From Echiichthys vipera (lineage: Eukaryota; Chordata; Actinopteri; Perciformes; Trachinidae), in assembly GCA_963691815.1 (NCBI GenBank), contig OY829659.1, forward strand, positions 6,160,515 through 6,224,514: a stretch of 64,000 bases of DNA, written 5' to 3'. Both the position numbers and the translations under genes were made by a program. Positions 1-14,100 of the stretch are shown piece after piece. The notes below the pieces were generated by a model. The model saw only the letters and a list, made by a program, of their open reading frames with translations, was not told where the DNA came from and made no database searches. Positions within the stretch are counted from its first letter, which is position 1. Each line of letters begins with the position of its first letter.

Positions 1-113
1 ACGGAGCGAGTGCCGAGGCAGAGAACAAAGCGGCGTGGTGGGCGGGAGACGGTATCACTGTCAAAAAGAGCTCCTCCTACTGAAGGCATTATTTCTTTTC
101 TATCACCTGCGTC
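1..113 (-). CDS. arl10: probable arl10 exon 4, cut by the left edge
   Basis: On the minus strand, GCTGCGACAG is followed in phase 0 by GAC, which would complete NKQD. The frame stays open to the window edge: DAGDRKEIMPSVGGALFDSD, then TVSRPPRRFVLCLGTRS. The length and the pattern (an L/M-S/P-V-G-x-L segment followed by RRFVLCLGT) are where ARL9 and ARL10 have ELxxELGLxxI...REVFLL. Similarity is only modest, so the frame, phase and D residue are the main support. The polypyrimidine tract is weak. A different exon further left is possible. Confidence 0.5.
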
Positions 114-3100
114 CTGTCGCAGCACGACGAAGGTTCAGGCAGACAATCCTTTATAACTAATACCATAGTTCTCTTTGTTTTTTTAGCTCGATTAAGGAGT
201 TTTTTTTACTGTCTTTATATATTTTTTTATTTTGGCTTGTGGGAATTCAGCATCTACATAAAACAGAGTGCAGGGATTTAATATTATAGCTTAAACAATG
301 CAAAATAGAACACAACTGCACTGTTCAGCTGTATGATCAATATGTTCCCAATAGTAAAAACATTATTTATATATATATAAACAACTTAATACACAGTGGC
401 ATAATAAACATTATAATTAACATTAGAAAAATTAAAAAAATTATATAATTGGATTATTTAACATACTGTATTTGTAAGAAAAAGCATGGAAAAGGAAAAT
501 GAATGTGCGTATAATATGCGTAACCCTACACTGGCATACACTTAAACATACAGTACTCATACATATGTTACGCTTAATACTTTTAACAAAATGCACATGA
601 TGGCCACAATAACACACAAGTATGTCGCCAGTATGTCATACGGCCTCTGCTACGTTATCTTGGGTGTGAGCGTTTAACAACTGGCCATGCTGTAACAAAC
701 AGAGGCTACATACTATTTAGCCCTAGTTTGAGATATGAAATTGGTTTAAGTCCAAACTGTCAGCACTGAGTCGGTCATCTGCATGCAAAAAGAAAAGCTA
801 CATTGGTCTAAACATTAGTTAAATGACTGTTTTAATGCGAAGCAGGTTCTGACTACAAGTGGAAGTAGTTACAGTATGTACATGATTTAACCACATTTAT
901 CTGAGCTTTAACCAAGATGCTTACGCGTCTTTTAACCTGCAAACCATCAAAGCTATTTGACTGGGAAATACTGCAGTTTGTTGACTAATCAAAGATTACC
1001 GGTGTAACCTGAAAGAAACTCTGGATATCTTCACTTCACTTTTATATCAATGGGTTTAGAGGGCATATGTCTCTCTTTCATTTCTGTGGTAGAAATTCTG
1101 ATTGATGTTCAAGGCTCCCTTATTAGTTTTGAAGATGAAAGCGGGGCAAAAGAGGTTGCTAATCTCACACCTGTAGAGCTTTAAAGTGAATCTTGCTTTG
1201 GGTGTTTTGACCACTATACAGTGCATAACCTGACTGGACTGCACCTGCTCTGTACAGAACATTTTTGGCATTCAGCTTAACTGAAATTGACTTAACGCTG
1301 AGCGCAAGGAGTTCTCACCAATATTAAGTATATCGCTTTATAGAGAGTATGAAGCTGCAGCGCTCTGACCGTGGATGTGATGAATATTCCTGCTTCCCTT
1401 GAAGCGTCATGTATAATTCCACAAGTGCGCAGGGTGAAGAAATATGACAGGAGGAGAAAACGAGTCTGACGGATCATTACTGCTCTACAAATGAAGAGGG
1501 AACAATGTGTACCTGCTCCCTCCGTCACGTCACCTCTTCTTTGTGCACTTTTACTTCAATTTTTTGACCTCATGACTCTAATAATTATAATTTCACCAGA
1601 GAGTTTTTACCAGAAAGCCAGTCCCCCAGTGTGATGGCTTTAAGAATAAACGATTAGTGGCGCTGCTTCCTTTCCCTTTTTCCACTCCACAGGAGGACCT
1701 TACCAGTACTTTTGTTAAATCTTTGCACGTTTTACATACTTAACAAGAAATGACTGTATGTATGCTACACACTTGAGCTGCATTCTTTTAATGCATGTGC
1801 ATCTGTGATCCATCAACGTCATTTTTGTACAGAAATGAATGTAAAACAATTGCTGCTTAGAACGTTTATCTAAAAAGCAACTATAAAGAATAGAATAGCC
1901 TTTATTGTCATTGCATTTGCATACAACAAAATTGGAGTGCCGCTCCCCCTTGGTACATTTTAGAAAAGAATATATAATAAAACAATAAGCAAAGTATAAT
2001 ATAAGCAATAAAAACACAATATAGTATAAACAATATAATAATGTGAACGGTATAGACAGATGGGGAACAGTATAAACAGATGGGGAACAGTATAAACAGG
2101 TGGGTGGAGAACAGAAACTATACTAAAATACGTATATTTAGAGTGCAGCATGTTATTATTGTACAAGAATTTCAAAGGTTTGTGGTTAGTTGCGATGTAA
2201 TTGACTTTACCTGCTTGTTTCCGAGGACAACCACGGGCAGATGGGGCTCCACCCTGAGCAGGCGGTGCAATTCAGCCTTAGCCAATGGGAGGCGGCTCCT
2301 GTCAGAGGAGTCCACCACGTACACCAGAACATGAGTCTTTCTCAGGTAGTCCGACCAGTACCGCCGCAGGTCCTCCCCGCCACCGACTGCAGCAGAGAAA
2401 CATTTATGTATCATAAAATATACAATAGACTTTTGAACTACAACAGCTTTTTGAACTTGGCTACAAATGTGTGTTTTATGACACACACATTTACAAATGT
2501 TTGGGACAATTTGTAAATAATATATGATGAGGACAAATGCATCATCCTATCTACAAATACAAACACTGCCGAACTTGAATAAATTCAAGTATTCTGCATA
2601 CTTTGTATATTTCCAATTTCATTCATTCATTCATCTTCAACCGCTTGTCCCTGTCGGGGTCGTGGGGGGCTGGAGCCGATCCCAGCTGACATCGGCCGTG
2701 AGGCGGGGTACACCCTGGACAGGACGCCAGTCTATCGCAGGACACATAGAGACGTACAGAGGCAGACAACCATTCACACCTACGGGCGATTTATAGGTCA
2801 TCGATTAACCGAACACCTGCACGTCTTTGGACTGTGGGAGGAAACCGGAGAACCCGGAGAAAACCCACGCAGACACGGGGAGAACATGCAAACTCCACAC
2901 AGAAGGGCCCCAGCCGGGATTCGAACCAGGAGCCATCTTGTTGTGAGGCAACAGTTCATAAATCTAAAAACTAACTTGCATCTGAAATTCTTACTGTTCC
3001 ATTTGTGCGTGGAGACTCTTTTAAAATCTTCCCACTCTCAAATGCATGATGCGTTTAGGTGCTGGTGAAAATGTCCAGCTGTTAAGGGCATAAGCTGAAA

Positions 3101-5032
3101 CTAAATAAAATTTCTGAATCAAAAACTTGCATCCTGTGATCAAATATTCTAAAAACCAAGGTTTACCTAGTTTTTTCATTAACTCTAGAACATATCTCGG
3201 GGCCTCGTTCAGCAAAACGTCGTCACCTTCCTTTCAGATACAGTATTGTCAAAAGTTTTGCTTGTTAGATAACCCAAATGGTCCTGCGGGAGGTTAATTA
3301 GCTGTAGCTACAAGCTTTTAGATTTTTCCCTACAGACATTTTTATTGATATATTATTACATTTCGATAAAAACGTGTAAAAGCAGCTCTTCTATCAGCTC
3401 TCTACGGCTGTTACTGTGCACTTTGTCACTTTGCCAAGTGTTGTCTGGAGAAAAGCATGCAACTTTAATGATCATATATTCTTATCTGCCTGTGATGTAT
3501 TCAAACAGTGCTCATGAGCCAGACTCTCAATTGTGACTCAGCAGTTGTTCTCAGTGGGGAAAACTGCTGTTCCCATGGTTAAATAAGGGTTTCATGTTAT
3601 CAGTTTTTATAAGGGTGAACTCGCGGAAATGGAGATAAACTCTCTCTGATTCTTAGAAAAGAAACGGTCGCTGCAATGTCAGCCCAACAGCTACACCATC
3701 GGACTGATCGCCTTGCTCAAGGGCTTTTCAGTGTGGCAGAGGCTCTCTGTCCTTATGCTTTGTGTTACAGTAAAAGAGGACTCGACAGCCTAATGAATAA
3801 ATAAATGGGCAGATCGATGGCTCGAAGTAGATAAGCCGTTTGCGACCCCGTGTTTAAACAAATTGGCCATAGATTCATTTCAGATGCGCACCAGAGCGAA
3901 TTGAATCACTAATCTAGTTTTCACTGAGGGATGAAACAAGCGAAGATGCCACTTAGCCGTTATTTATATCCACGTTTCCCCGCTGGAGAAAATGTTCCTG
4001 ATTCATTTATCCACCTAGTTGTCTGTGGATACGTCAGCAAGTCTCCGGGCAAAATATAACTGCGTAGCTCTTTTTTTCTTTTTAAAGGGCTTCAGGTTTC
4101 TATATCATATACTTCTTTTCCCTTTTTCGTCTTTATTCTTTGCACTTTTCCAACCTGTACACAAAAGCATTATTGATTAAAATTGGATTAGTATTGAGGT
4201 GTGTTTGACTCACGTCCTAATAATTGAGAACATGCTTCATTTTACCCAGCTGGGGCCCTTCTGTGTGGGGTTTGCATGTTCTCCCCGTGTCTGCGTTGGT
4301 TTTCTCCGGGTTCTCCAGAGTCCAAAGACGTGCTCGTGTTCGGTTCATTGATGACTCTAAATTGTCCGTAGGTGTGAATGGTTGTCTGTCTCTGTTCGTC
4401 TCTATGTGCCCTGCGATAGACCGGCGTCCTGTCCAGGGTGTACCCCGCCTCACGCCCGATGTCAGCTGGGATCGGCTCTAGTCCCCCACGCCCCCGAGAG
4501 GGACAAGCGGTTGAAGATGAATGAATAATTGAATGTTTCTTTTTAGCCATTTAGGGAAATAACTCTTTGTGTATGATTCCTTGATTTGTCTGGTCACAAA
4601 AACCTGAGCAGCATTTCTAACATAATGTTTTGCACATGTGGGGTCAGATGTGAGATCTGGCGGGTATTGGAGGACCATGTAACTTGTTTGCACAGATAAT
4701 TATCTCTCCTGCTCTGTGGACTAATGATTTACTGAGTCACTTATCTAACTGATTGATGTTTGATGACTGTGACAGAGACCCTCATCCATGCCTTCAACCC
4801 CTCCCGTTTGGATTACCGCAATGGAGGAGTCCTGTTCAGGATACCCAACAGTGCCCTGGACAGGCTCCAGTATGTACAGGACTCAGCTGCCACGGTTCTC
4901 ACCCTCACCCTCATCCACCTTCACTGGTTCCGGGTCAAGTCCCGCATCTCATTCAAAATCCTCCTCCTCAATCCTCCTGAAACTCCTGAAAACCCACCTG
5001 TTCAACACAGCCTACGGACTCTGTTAAAGCCT

Positions 5033-5120
<88 letters not shown>

Positions 5121-8100
5121 TGTGTGTGTGTGTGTGTGTCGTCATGTCAAAATGTGGTACTGTAGGCACTTACTGTAGGGTGAACTACCACAGAGGTGGT
5201 TTCGAGCACCTAGTGTTTATATGTCTGTCTGTCTGTCTGTCTGTCTGTGGCTAGATTTTGTCACTGTGATAGCGTTGCAACCGCAATAGAATAGTCGTCA
5301 ATTCAACGATTCGCTCCGAGGAGCCTGATTAGACTGCCAATCTCACAGGAGACTTTTTGTAAAATGTGGTTATGAAACAATGGACTATTCCATTCAGGCC
5401 CTGGGGGTGCTGAATGTCTGATTTAGGTAACCTATGTGGGTATAAATATAAGCCTATTAATAAATACTGCTGCTAAAAATGGGAATATAACTCATGTGCT
5501 TTTAATCTTTCTCCTTATTGTACGGGAATAACCCCCTCCCCCCGTGGACTAAGTTGTTCTCTCCAGGATCTGCACCATCAGCGCATCTTGGCTGGGCTTT
5601 AAATCTATCTGGGCACCAGAAATACAACAGTCTGCTCCTGTTTAATCATCAGCATAATTTCATTTGAATACTTGACCATTTGTTGTTTTTCGTTACAGAC
5701 GTTCAATCTGACACAGTGCTGTGAAAGTGAAACTACAGTTCTAAAGCTATTGTCAAAGAAAGATACAAACAATACACATTTATGTTATAACAACAAATAC
5801 TTTTAATAAGATGCCCCTATGAGAAATCAAGAACCACATCTCTCAGTAACCCTCTGCCTGACACTCGCCATCCCAGATCAGAGGGTTTTTCATGAGCAAA
5901 AAAACCCAAACTGATTCGGTGATCAGTCGACTATAGGCAAGACATGACAAATCAGATTAAACTATGACATTTTTTAGTCAGGAATACCCTAGGAAAATTA
6001 CAGCTGAGATCAAAATAAAGGCAGAGTCTGAAAATTGGTGTGAACAGAGCAAGGGGGCCAGAAGTAGGGCCTTGGCCCCATAAATATACACCCCTGGCCT
6101 GATGCAAGATGCAGTCAGGCGACTTTACAGGTGTGTAGCTGAGAGCAAAATGAAGGTTGATTTCAAAGATGGGTGTGGTCAGAGCGGCCATTATTATTGT
6201 GATTATTTTGATTGATTGAATGTGATTTGAAAATGACATTATAAGCTCCAGTGTAACCCAGACTAAAAGCATGCCAAAGCCTTCTGCAACACGTCCATAC
6301 AACACTGAAAGTTTCATAACAAGTGAAGAAGGCTTTAACTTCCCACAACAGTCCTGCTGTGCAGAAGAACTGACCTGCAGCTATAATGACCAACAGCCCT
6401 CTGCGGCCCAAACTAATCACTGCTCACACACCGGCGGGTACGACTTCCCGTTGTCGCCGCCTCCGAATGCAACACAGCACAGCTCAGCAAGAATTCATTA
6501 ATGCTGGACTTAATGGGGAGTGTTGCTAGGGAACTGGATATTGATGTACCCTTAGCTGATGTGATCTGGCAGCAATAAATACCTGTTTACCTGATATGCT
6601 ACAGAGGGCGGACCTTGACGCCCAGCAGTGGGAACAACTTGTGTTTTATAGTCAGAGGGAGCTCAGCAGGACGCCGACGCTCTGCAAGCCACCTCGTTAG
6701 ATACACACCCACGTGTACACACACAGCAGCCACTGAGTCACACCAGTGTGAATGATGTGGATCTGTGCGTATATATTGAACTAAGTGGTAGTTGCAGTCC
6801 TGAGGGCAAAAGTACCTCAGCTTCGTTTTCAATGGAGGTTGTGGCTGCACTTTCTGAGCAACTAGACGAGCCGTAGCACCACACACATTATTCTTACACA
6901 AAGTTTTACAGATAAAGTTCAACAAGACTTAACTTCCACCCCCATATGCTGAATCCCAAGATGCCATTCTGGTGTCAAAGTCTGTTTCACCATTGATTTG
7001 TTTTTCCCCTAGCCCCACCTGTAAGCTCCCTACGTTATCTCAGCACAAACCTTAGTGGGGAAATACAAACAGTATTTTCTTTTACCTGTTATCTGGCAGC
7101 GGTTTACATCTTCAAATCTCTCAGGCATTAACTATCTGCCTGAGCGAAAACCAATGTTTAAACACAGTATATTTTTTTATTGATTGTGTGCAGATGAAGC
7201 ATACAAAAGAAGAGCCAGGTCGTGTTTGTAGCTGAAAAGCTGACACCCGCTCAGACGGATCTTCTCTGTTTAATTATGAAGTAGGCTGAGGTCTACAAAA
7301 TACTGTCAAAGTATCAAAATGATCAATCCACCGAGAAATGCAGCACAGCCCGTAACTGTGCCTTTAAACGAGGGCTGTCACAACTACCATTACAGTAATT
7401 CCCTGGCTGCAATGACGGTGCACTGAGCCGGAGAGCGCACATGCGAAAGACCCTGACCAACAAGAGCCGACCGTATGAGTAAAATCATGTGTTTTTTTAA
7501 TAGATAAACATGTTCTAATAGAAACCCAAAATACAAGTATGAACCTGAAAATGAGCAAAGTATGGGACCTTTAAAACTCTGACACCATAAGTGGTTTACT
7601 GAAGTATGAGATCGGGTCTTGGTTTATGACGTTTGTTCAGGTTCAGTCATCCAGCCCTCAGTAGTTTTCCATTGATCCTGCCTCTGCCCCACTCAGCCTG
7701 TCAGCCACACCCACCTCGTCAGTTCACTCTACTCACCTGTGCACACAGCTGCCTCTCATCACATGCAATCAGCCCAGCATTACATCACCAGCTCCACACT
7801 CACTCCTTTGCCAGATTGTATTATGCCATGCAAGACTTTCCAGCATTCTTCTGCCTGTCTTCCCAGTACAGACCTCACCTGTTCCTGATCGCTGCTTCGT
7901 CTGCACCCTGGTAAATCGACCCAGCCTTCTGTCCCTGACCAAGAGTTTAGCCTCTCCTCTCCTGATTCCTGTTTGCCGTTTTCCCATGTTGCCCTGTCTG
8001 CCTGAGACTGAGTAAACCGTTGAACTTTACCACTGAGTCCTTTGTACTGCAATTGGGTCCATACACCACCCGTTACAAGATTGAGTTGAGTTCCTCAAAT

Positions 8101-11100
8101 CAAGACAAAAGCAAATTGGTACATACTGTACTAGTTGAGAGTATGGGCCCCAACTAAATGCACAGTTTGCATGAAACATTATAAACGTCTTCCTGATTCT
8201 GTTTTCAGTTCCTTACAAACTCCAAATGTGAGCTGCTCAAAGCCTAAAACTACCGCTCTCGCTGATCACACATCGTTTCGTTTGGAGTTTATAAGCTTTT
8301 AGCTGGATTTCTGCCAAGGAGAACTTGTCGCTCCCTGTGAACTGTGCTGCTCCTGATGTGTGTAAGTGTGCACCGAGCTGTCAACATGCCTCTGCATCAA
8401 TGTCAGGGAGACAGAGACACCCAACATTTACTGCACTGGAGCCACAGAAGAACTCTGAGAGTGGGCGGTGGCGCGTTCTTATTTTCAGAGATAAGAAAAG
8501 GATCCTTGGCACGCACCGATCTCTGTGTTCAGATCGTGAATAAATCAGCCGCAGAGCCTGACACATCCCTCCAAATACATCTACCCAAACTCATTCTGAA
8601 CTGCAGCTGAGCATCTCGCTCTCAGACCATCTGAATGAGGTGATTTATGTAATTCTTAGTGCAGTGAATGCTAATTGGCAGGATTTATGAGTTTGAATGT
8701 AAATACAGTCTAGCTGGACTCATCCACCTCTCCTCTTTGGATGCATGATTACATCTCCCCAATTTTCATTTGAGCAAAATGAAATAATATCTGCAAAAAG
8801 GTCACAGCTACAGTCACTAAGGTTCTCTGTAACTAAACTAAATGTTAACTTCCATGAGAGTTTGACACGGCAGAAACCCCCGTCATCCAACAAATACGGA
8901 CGGCACAACGAGTGTCAGAGATGGCCTCTGTGTTCCCAATGATGGATGCAGTTAGTGAGCTTTCAGGGAGCAGATGAGAGACAAATATTTGGAGCCAATC
9001 CCAGCTGACATCGGGCGTGAGGTGGGGTACACCCTGGACAGGACGCCAGTCTATCACAGGGCACACAGAGATGACAAGAGACAGACAACCATTCACACCT
9101 ACAGGCAATTTAGAGTCATCAATTAACCTAACACCTGCACGTCTTTGGACTGTGGGAGGAAACCGGAGAACCCGGAGAAAACCCACGCAGACACGGGGAG
9201 AACATGCAAACTCCACAAGGTTGTTGATCATGGGGGAATTGTTGGGTCTATGTAAATCATAAATAAGCCATAGAGTGTGGTCTTTACCTACACCGTAGGT
9301 AAAGTGTCTTGAGATAACTTCAGTGATGAATTGGCACTATAAATATAATGGAACTGAAACCAAATCCAGTGTTACAAACAACGACATCTCACCTCTGGTA
9401 ATAAGATGTGAAAGCGTCAAACATGCATTTTAGATGAATGAGAAGAGTGTATATCCAATTGTTCCTCGCCCCATTTTGCTCAGCACCATTGAATTGAATG
9501 TACAGCATGCAGGGGTTTTCTACCTGGAAGTTATTGTAAACAAACATTTGGATTGGGTCTATGGCCGGCGTGACAGGTTTTGTATTTGTCAGGCTACCTG
9601 ATCAGCTGCGGATGGTACCCTCTTGATTTTATGTTTAGCCTACTTATAATCAAACATACTGTAATCCAGAGCTGTAAAGGGGATATTGCAGATTATGGGC
9701 TGTACTACTTGGCTACGCAATGACAGCAGAGTCAATACATTCAAAGGTAGGCATACAATAGACTACACACCCTCTGGACAATATAATCAAGATGCACAAG
9801 GTTTTGCAAAGGGATTTTGAGGCTCTCTACGTAAGTAATGCTGTAGCATAAGTTACATTTAAATTACAGTGATCTTGTAACAAGTTACTAACGTTACCCG
9901 ACCACAACCTGCTCTTTAATCTGCATCTCTGTTGTTTGAAACAGTGCCAGTTTGATCAAACAGATGTCCGACTGCACTGAACAGAGCAGCGCAAAGCTCT
10001 TTCCTAAGCTATTTGATAAAACATAAATGCCTTGTTGACTCCACTCCGAGCCTGCAGTGTTTGATTCTGAGGGATAAAAGGAGTCTTACTCTCCAGGAAG
10101 TCAAGCTGACAGGCGGGGGCGTCGAGGCTCATGAAGTTGAAGCCGCGGGTGGGCCGGCAGTGGCCTCTCTTAGCCGCTGACTCCCCGGGAGTCAAACCCA
10201 GCAACACGCTGCTCTTCCCGGCCCCGTCCAGACCGAGGACCAAGACCTGACGCTTCCCACGCTCTTCCTCCTCCTGCAGGCAGAGCACAGAGATGATCAC
10301 AGTTCAGATATGTTCAAAAATGTAAACTGTATGCAAACGTTTAACACAATTAATTCCACACTGAATGAGGTTATTTGCTCAGTTAAGAAGAGCGAGGCTA
10401 TGGAAGACTGGCTGGCTTGCCTCAGGTTTACTAAGTAATGGTGTAAATGAGGCACATCAAGCCACTATTTTCATCATTTTGTATATTGCTGGTCATTTTC
10501 GCAGCACCAATTATCTGCAGACTGGATCATCATTGTTTTCAAACTTGTCATTCAAACTGAATCATTTAGGGCAGCACTAGCTCAGTCCATAGGTGACTTG
10601 ACTGGGAACCGGAGGGTCACTCGTTCGAGTCCCTGTGTGGACCATGAACGGAGCTTGGACTGGTGGCTGGAGAGGTGCCAGTTCATCTCCTGGGCACTGC
10701 CTAGGTGCTGTAGGGCGAAGGCATAGTACCCCCAACTGGTCGGGGCGCTGAGCCATTGGCAGCCCCTTGCTTATGCATGTATATAGGTCCTGTCTTTGCA
10801 TGTGTGTGTATTTTCGGGCCTGCGTGCGTGCGTGCGTGCATGCGTGCGTGCGTGCGTGTATAAAATGAAAAAAATAGAGTGAAAATTGAATTTCCCCATT
10901 GCGGGACGAATAAAGGAACTCTTCTTCTTCTTCTTCTGAACCCATAAGACAGGTGTTATTTGATCCTGGGTGTGCAAATGATAATTCAATTATTTCAGGA
11001 AAATGAACCAGTGTCTGCAAACCTCTAGATGTTAAAGTCGTGATGTTACACTTTAATAATAGGCATCACAGAGCAGCGATTACCCCGCTCTCATCTTTGA

Positions 11101-14100
11101 AATGACTGTATCCGTAGAAAGACAAGTGTTTCCGTAAAGGTTAGCGGCTGGATTCAAAACTCCACGTTCTCTTTGCTCCGGAGACGCCACAATCCTTCTG
11201 AGATGCCGCACACGTCAGTCATCTCCGTTTTAAAAGTCACACAAGGTTAGTCCTTATTCATACCGTGCGCTGATGCGCGGCTACAGTTCTTTGGAGGTTA
11301 ATTAGCAATTTAAATCAGTCCTTTCAGAGCTGGGATGCATTCGTTTCAGCTTCCTTATTAAGAAAAACCACACCTCACTTGACTCTGTTGACGGCTGATC
11401 AAGCCTTAAGAGAGTTTGGATCCTATTCCAAAGCAAACTCTCAGAATCAGCTCTAATTAAAATTCCTTGATACATAAATCTACATAACAAGGTCGGGTCA
11501 GAGGAGGAATGTAGAATATTTTGGTAATAATTAAAATTTCATCTGACTTGTTGCTGGGTAAACACGGCATCGGATAAACATGCTTGCTTTGACATATCTG
11601 TATTTGCCTCAGTGTATTTCTAGCTGACGCAGTCCGCTGGGAAATAAAGCTCAAACCCTGAAGGCGCTGAGCAGAAGGCAGAAGATTTTACTGCCTTTTC
11701 CCTCCTTTTGAAGCACTATCAGCCTGGACTTTGTGCAAAGTGATAAGTTCCTGCATACTCTCTCGGCATCCCTCCCCTCTTTTGATTGTATCTCCGAGAT
11801 TATACAGGAGACGTTTATCTAAAGCTTCGACTGAACAAAACACTCAGTGCTGTTCCTTTTTTATTATAAATCTCTGACATTTCTTTGCTTAAAAAATGGA
11901 TTTGACATTTGTCAAATCGAGCCGGCGCTCTTGCTATTTATCTCCCTCTCCCTTTGTCAGTTCAAACACTTCACTTTATTCGCACTTTCTTTTAGATTTT
12001 AACCTCATTTCCGCCGGTTCAGACATTACGCATGAGAAGGCAGTGATACTGTATTGATTCCTATTGTTTTTCTGCCCCACGGGGAGGAAAAACAGCACAT
12101 CTCAGCAGCAGATCTGCACTGCTGGATCTGACAGGGATTTTAATGTCTTGCTCAAGGACACTCCCGCAAAGCAGTTGCTTTGGCTGTATCACACAAAAGT
12201 ACTAAAGCCGCTCACCTGCAGCACTGAATAGCAAATGTTGAGTGGTATTTTACAGAGGAGAGAGAAGTGATGGAAGCTTTGATCCTCTAATACACATATC
12301 ATCAGCCCCTTGTGTTCATCTTTCCAGGAGTTCTTCTGTGATTAAATGTTTTCATTTTCTGTGTTCCAGTACGTTCTCTATCAGCGTCCTGTGAGGAGCA
12401 ACTGGTAGCTACTGCCGTGGTTTGGGCTTGTGTGACGGTGAAGCCGTGATTGTTGGCAACATGAGTGGCGACTGTTCATTCACAACATCAATGGCGGCTC
12501 CTAAAGAGGTTAGTGCAATAGCGTCAGTTATATCAGTTTTCTTTCATTAAAAGAAGAGCAAATAACGGCTTTTCTCGTGGATGTTTTCACTCTTCCCCTG
12601 ATTTTCTTTACCAAGAGTTTGATAGACGGGTGGTTCATCCAATCACCTGCATAGTATTTTGAAAGTACACGCCCTTTTCCAAAAAGTTTCCAATGATGGC
12701 TGGAAACTGCGTAACAAACCACCACGCTACCAGCAAGCAACCTCACTGTGAGGACTTTAATCACTGCACCCAGCTGTTAAACAAGAAGTAGTTCCACACA
12801 AAACTCCCCTTACAGCGGTACAAATTGCCATTTCTCCACGCTGGGGATCATAAAGGCGTATCTTATCTTATGTGGACAGAGCCAGGCTACCAGTTGTATA
12901 TTGTATTTGTTGCTCTTGAGGTGTCTTTCTGAAGACATAGTGATGATGTCATCAGGGTTATCTAAGCTTGGGAGTGTGCAGTTTCAATAGCATGAGCGTT
13001 AACCACGGGTGTGACAGGAAACCTTGACGGGCGAACAAGGTCAATTATCGCTCTTGCTGTTGTGAATTTTTAACCCATGGAGCTCTTCTATATTTGTAAA
13101 ATTTTCCTTGGGCCAAGAAAAGTGGGCAGAGAAACACTACTGCACATATTCAGTGGGGCCACGTACAACAGGAGTAAACCTGGAAGCCAAGAAACTTCTT
13201 TGGCAGGCAATTCTCATTGAACTGAATTGGCACCATTTTGGGATCTGGTACCCAGTTCAATACATCCATGGTGTGAACCAGGCTGCGAGGGTCCAACGAG
13301 AGGCTCAGTCAGGTTACATCATGGAAAGTGAACAAGAAAGTGTTTAGGTGAGTTGAACCTCCAACAGTTTAGCCGGTAAGCCCCCCAGATCGTGATGCAG
13401 CTGCTCTCATGATCAATTCACAGTAGTTAGTAGATTGAGACCATGAACACCCGCCACTCCGTAAATATTAGAGCTGGGTTTCAGCAATCCATTCAATTTG
13501 ATCTTCATTTGAATTAGTCGCTATCATATAGTAATTATGTAAAACAGATTGATTATTTAGAGGCTGAAGTTTGTCGGGAAGGGGGCTAAATAACTCCTAA
13601 ATAAATGAAGGTACATTTTGGCATGGATGTGGGGGGCTGGAGTCTCCCTTAGAGAGAGGGGGAGAAGTTCAGCCATCCGTGAGGAACTCGGAGTAGAGCC
13701 GCTGCTCCTTTGCGTTGAAAGGAGCCAGTTGAAGTGGTTCAGGATCATCTGGTAAGGATGAACCCTGGGCGCCTCCCTAGGGAGGTGTTCCAGGCACGTC
13801 CAGCTGGGAGGAGGCCTCGGGGAAGACCCAGGACCAGGTGGAGAGATTAGATCTCCACACTGGCCTGGGAACGCCGCAGGATCCCCCAGTTAGAGCTGGT
13901 TAATGTGGCCCGGGAAAGGGAAGTTTGGGGTCCCCTACTAGAGCTGCTGCAACCCGCGACCCGGCCCCGGATAAGCGGATGGAGATGAGATGTATGACTT
14001 GAGGTACCATTTCTGTCTGCACCACACCCTCTGCACTAAAGAAAGCACTGGACAATTGTTATCTCGTCGCTCAGTACTCACTGACTCTTTCTGTGTGAAG

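Larger units (their letters stand above)
2387..10089 (-). other. arl10: arl10 intron 2
   Basis: A 7.7-kb intron. It contains three copies of a tRNA-headed SINE (2619-2953, 4246-4528, 8991-9218), a decayed LINE reverse-transcriptase fragment (4758-5033), a long (TG)n tract, a (GTCT)n tract at 5220-5247, a dispersed repeat at about 7300-7575, and an LTR-like segment at about 7630-8094. Near 9285-9355 the string ending GGCACTATAAATATAATGG resembles a fish repeat tail. The remaining stretches (for example 5250-7300 and 9360-10080) show nothing I can name. Confidence 0.7.

Noticed and set aside
4760..5119. 119-residue frame ending in poly Cys-Val
   Set aside because: The first part is a decayed LINE reverse transcriptase and the end is (TG)n; not a host gene.
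10569..10640. Possible tRNA gene (TAGCTCAGT and GTTCGAGTCC boxes)
   Set aside because: It is the head of a SINE with a body and (TTC)n tail repeated elsewhere; no clean cloverleaf with a paired acceptor stem. The same applies to 22264 and 46514.
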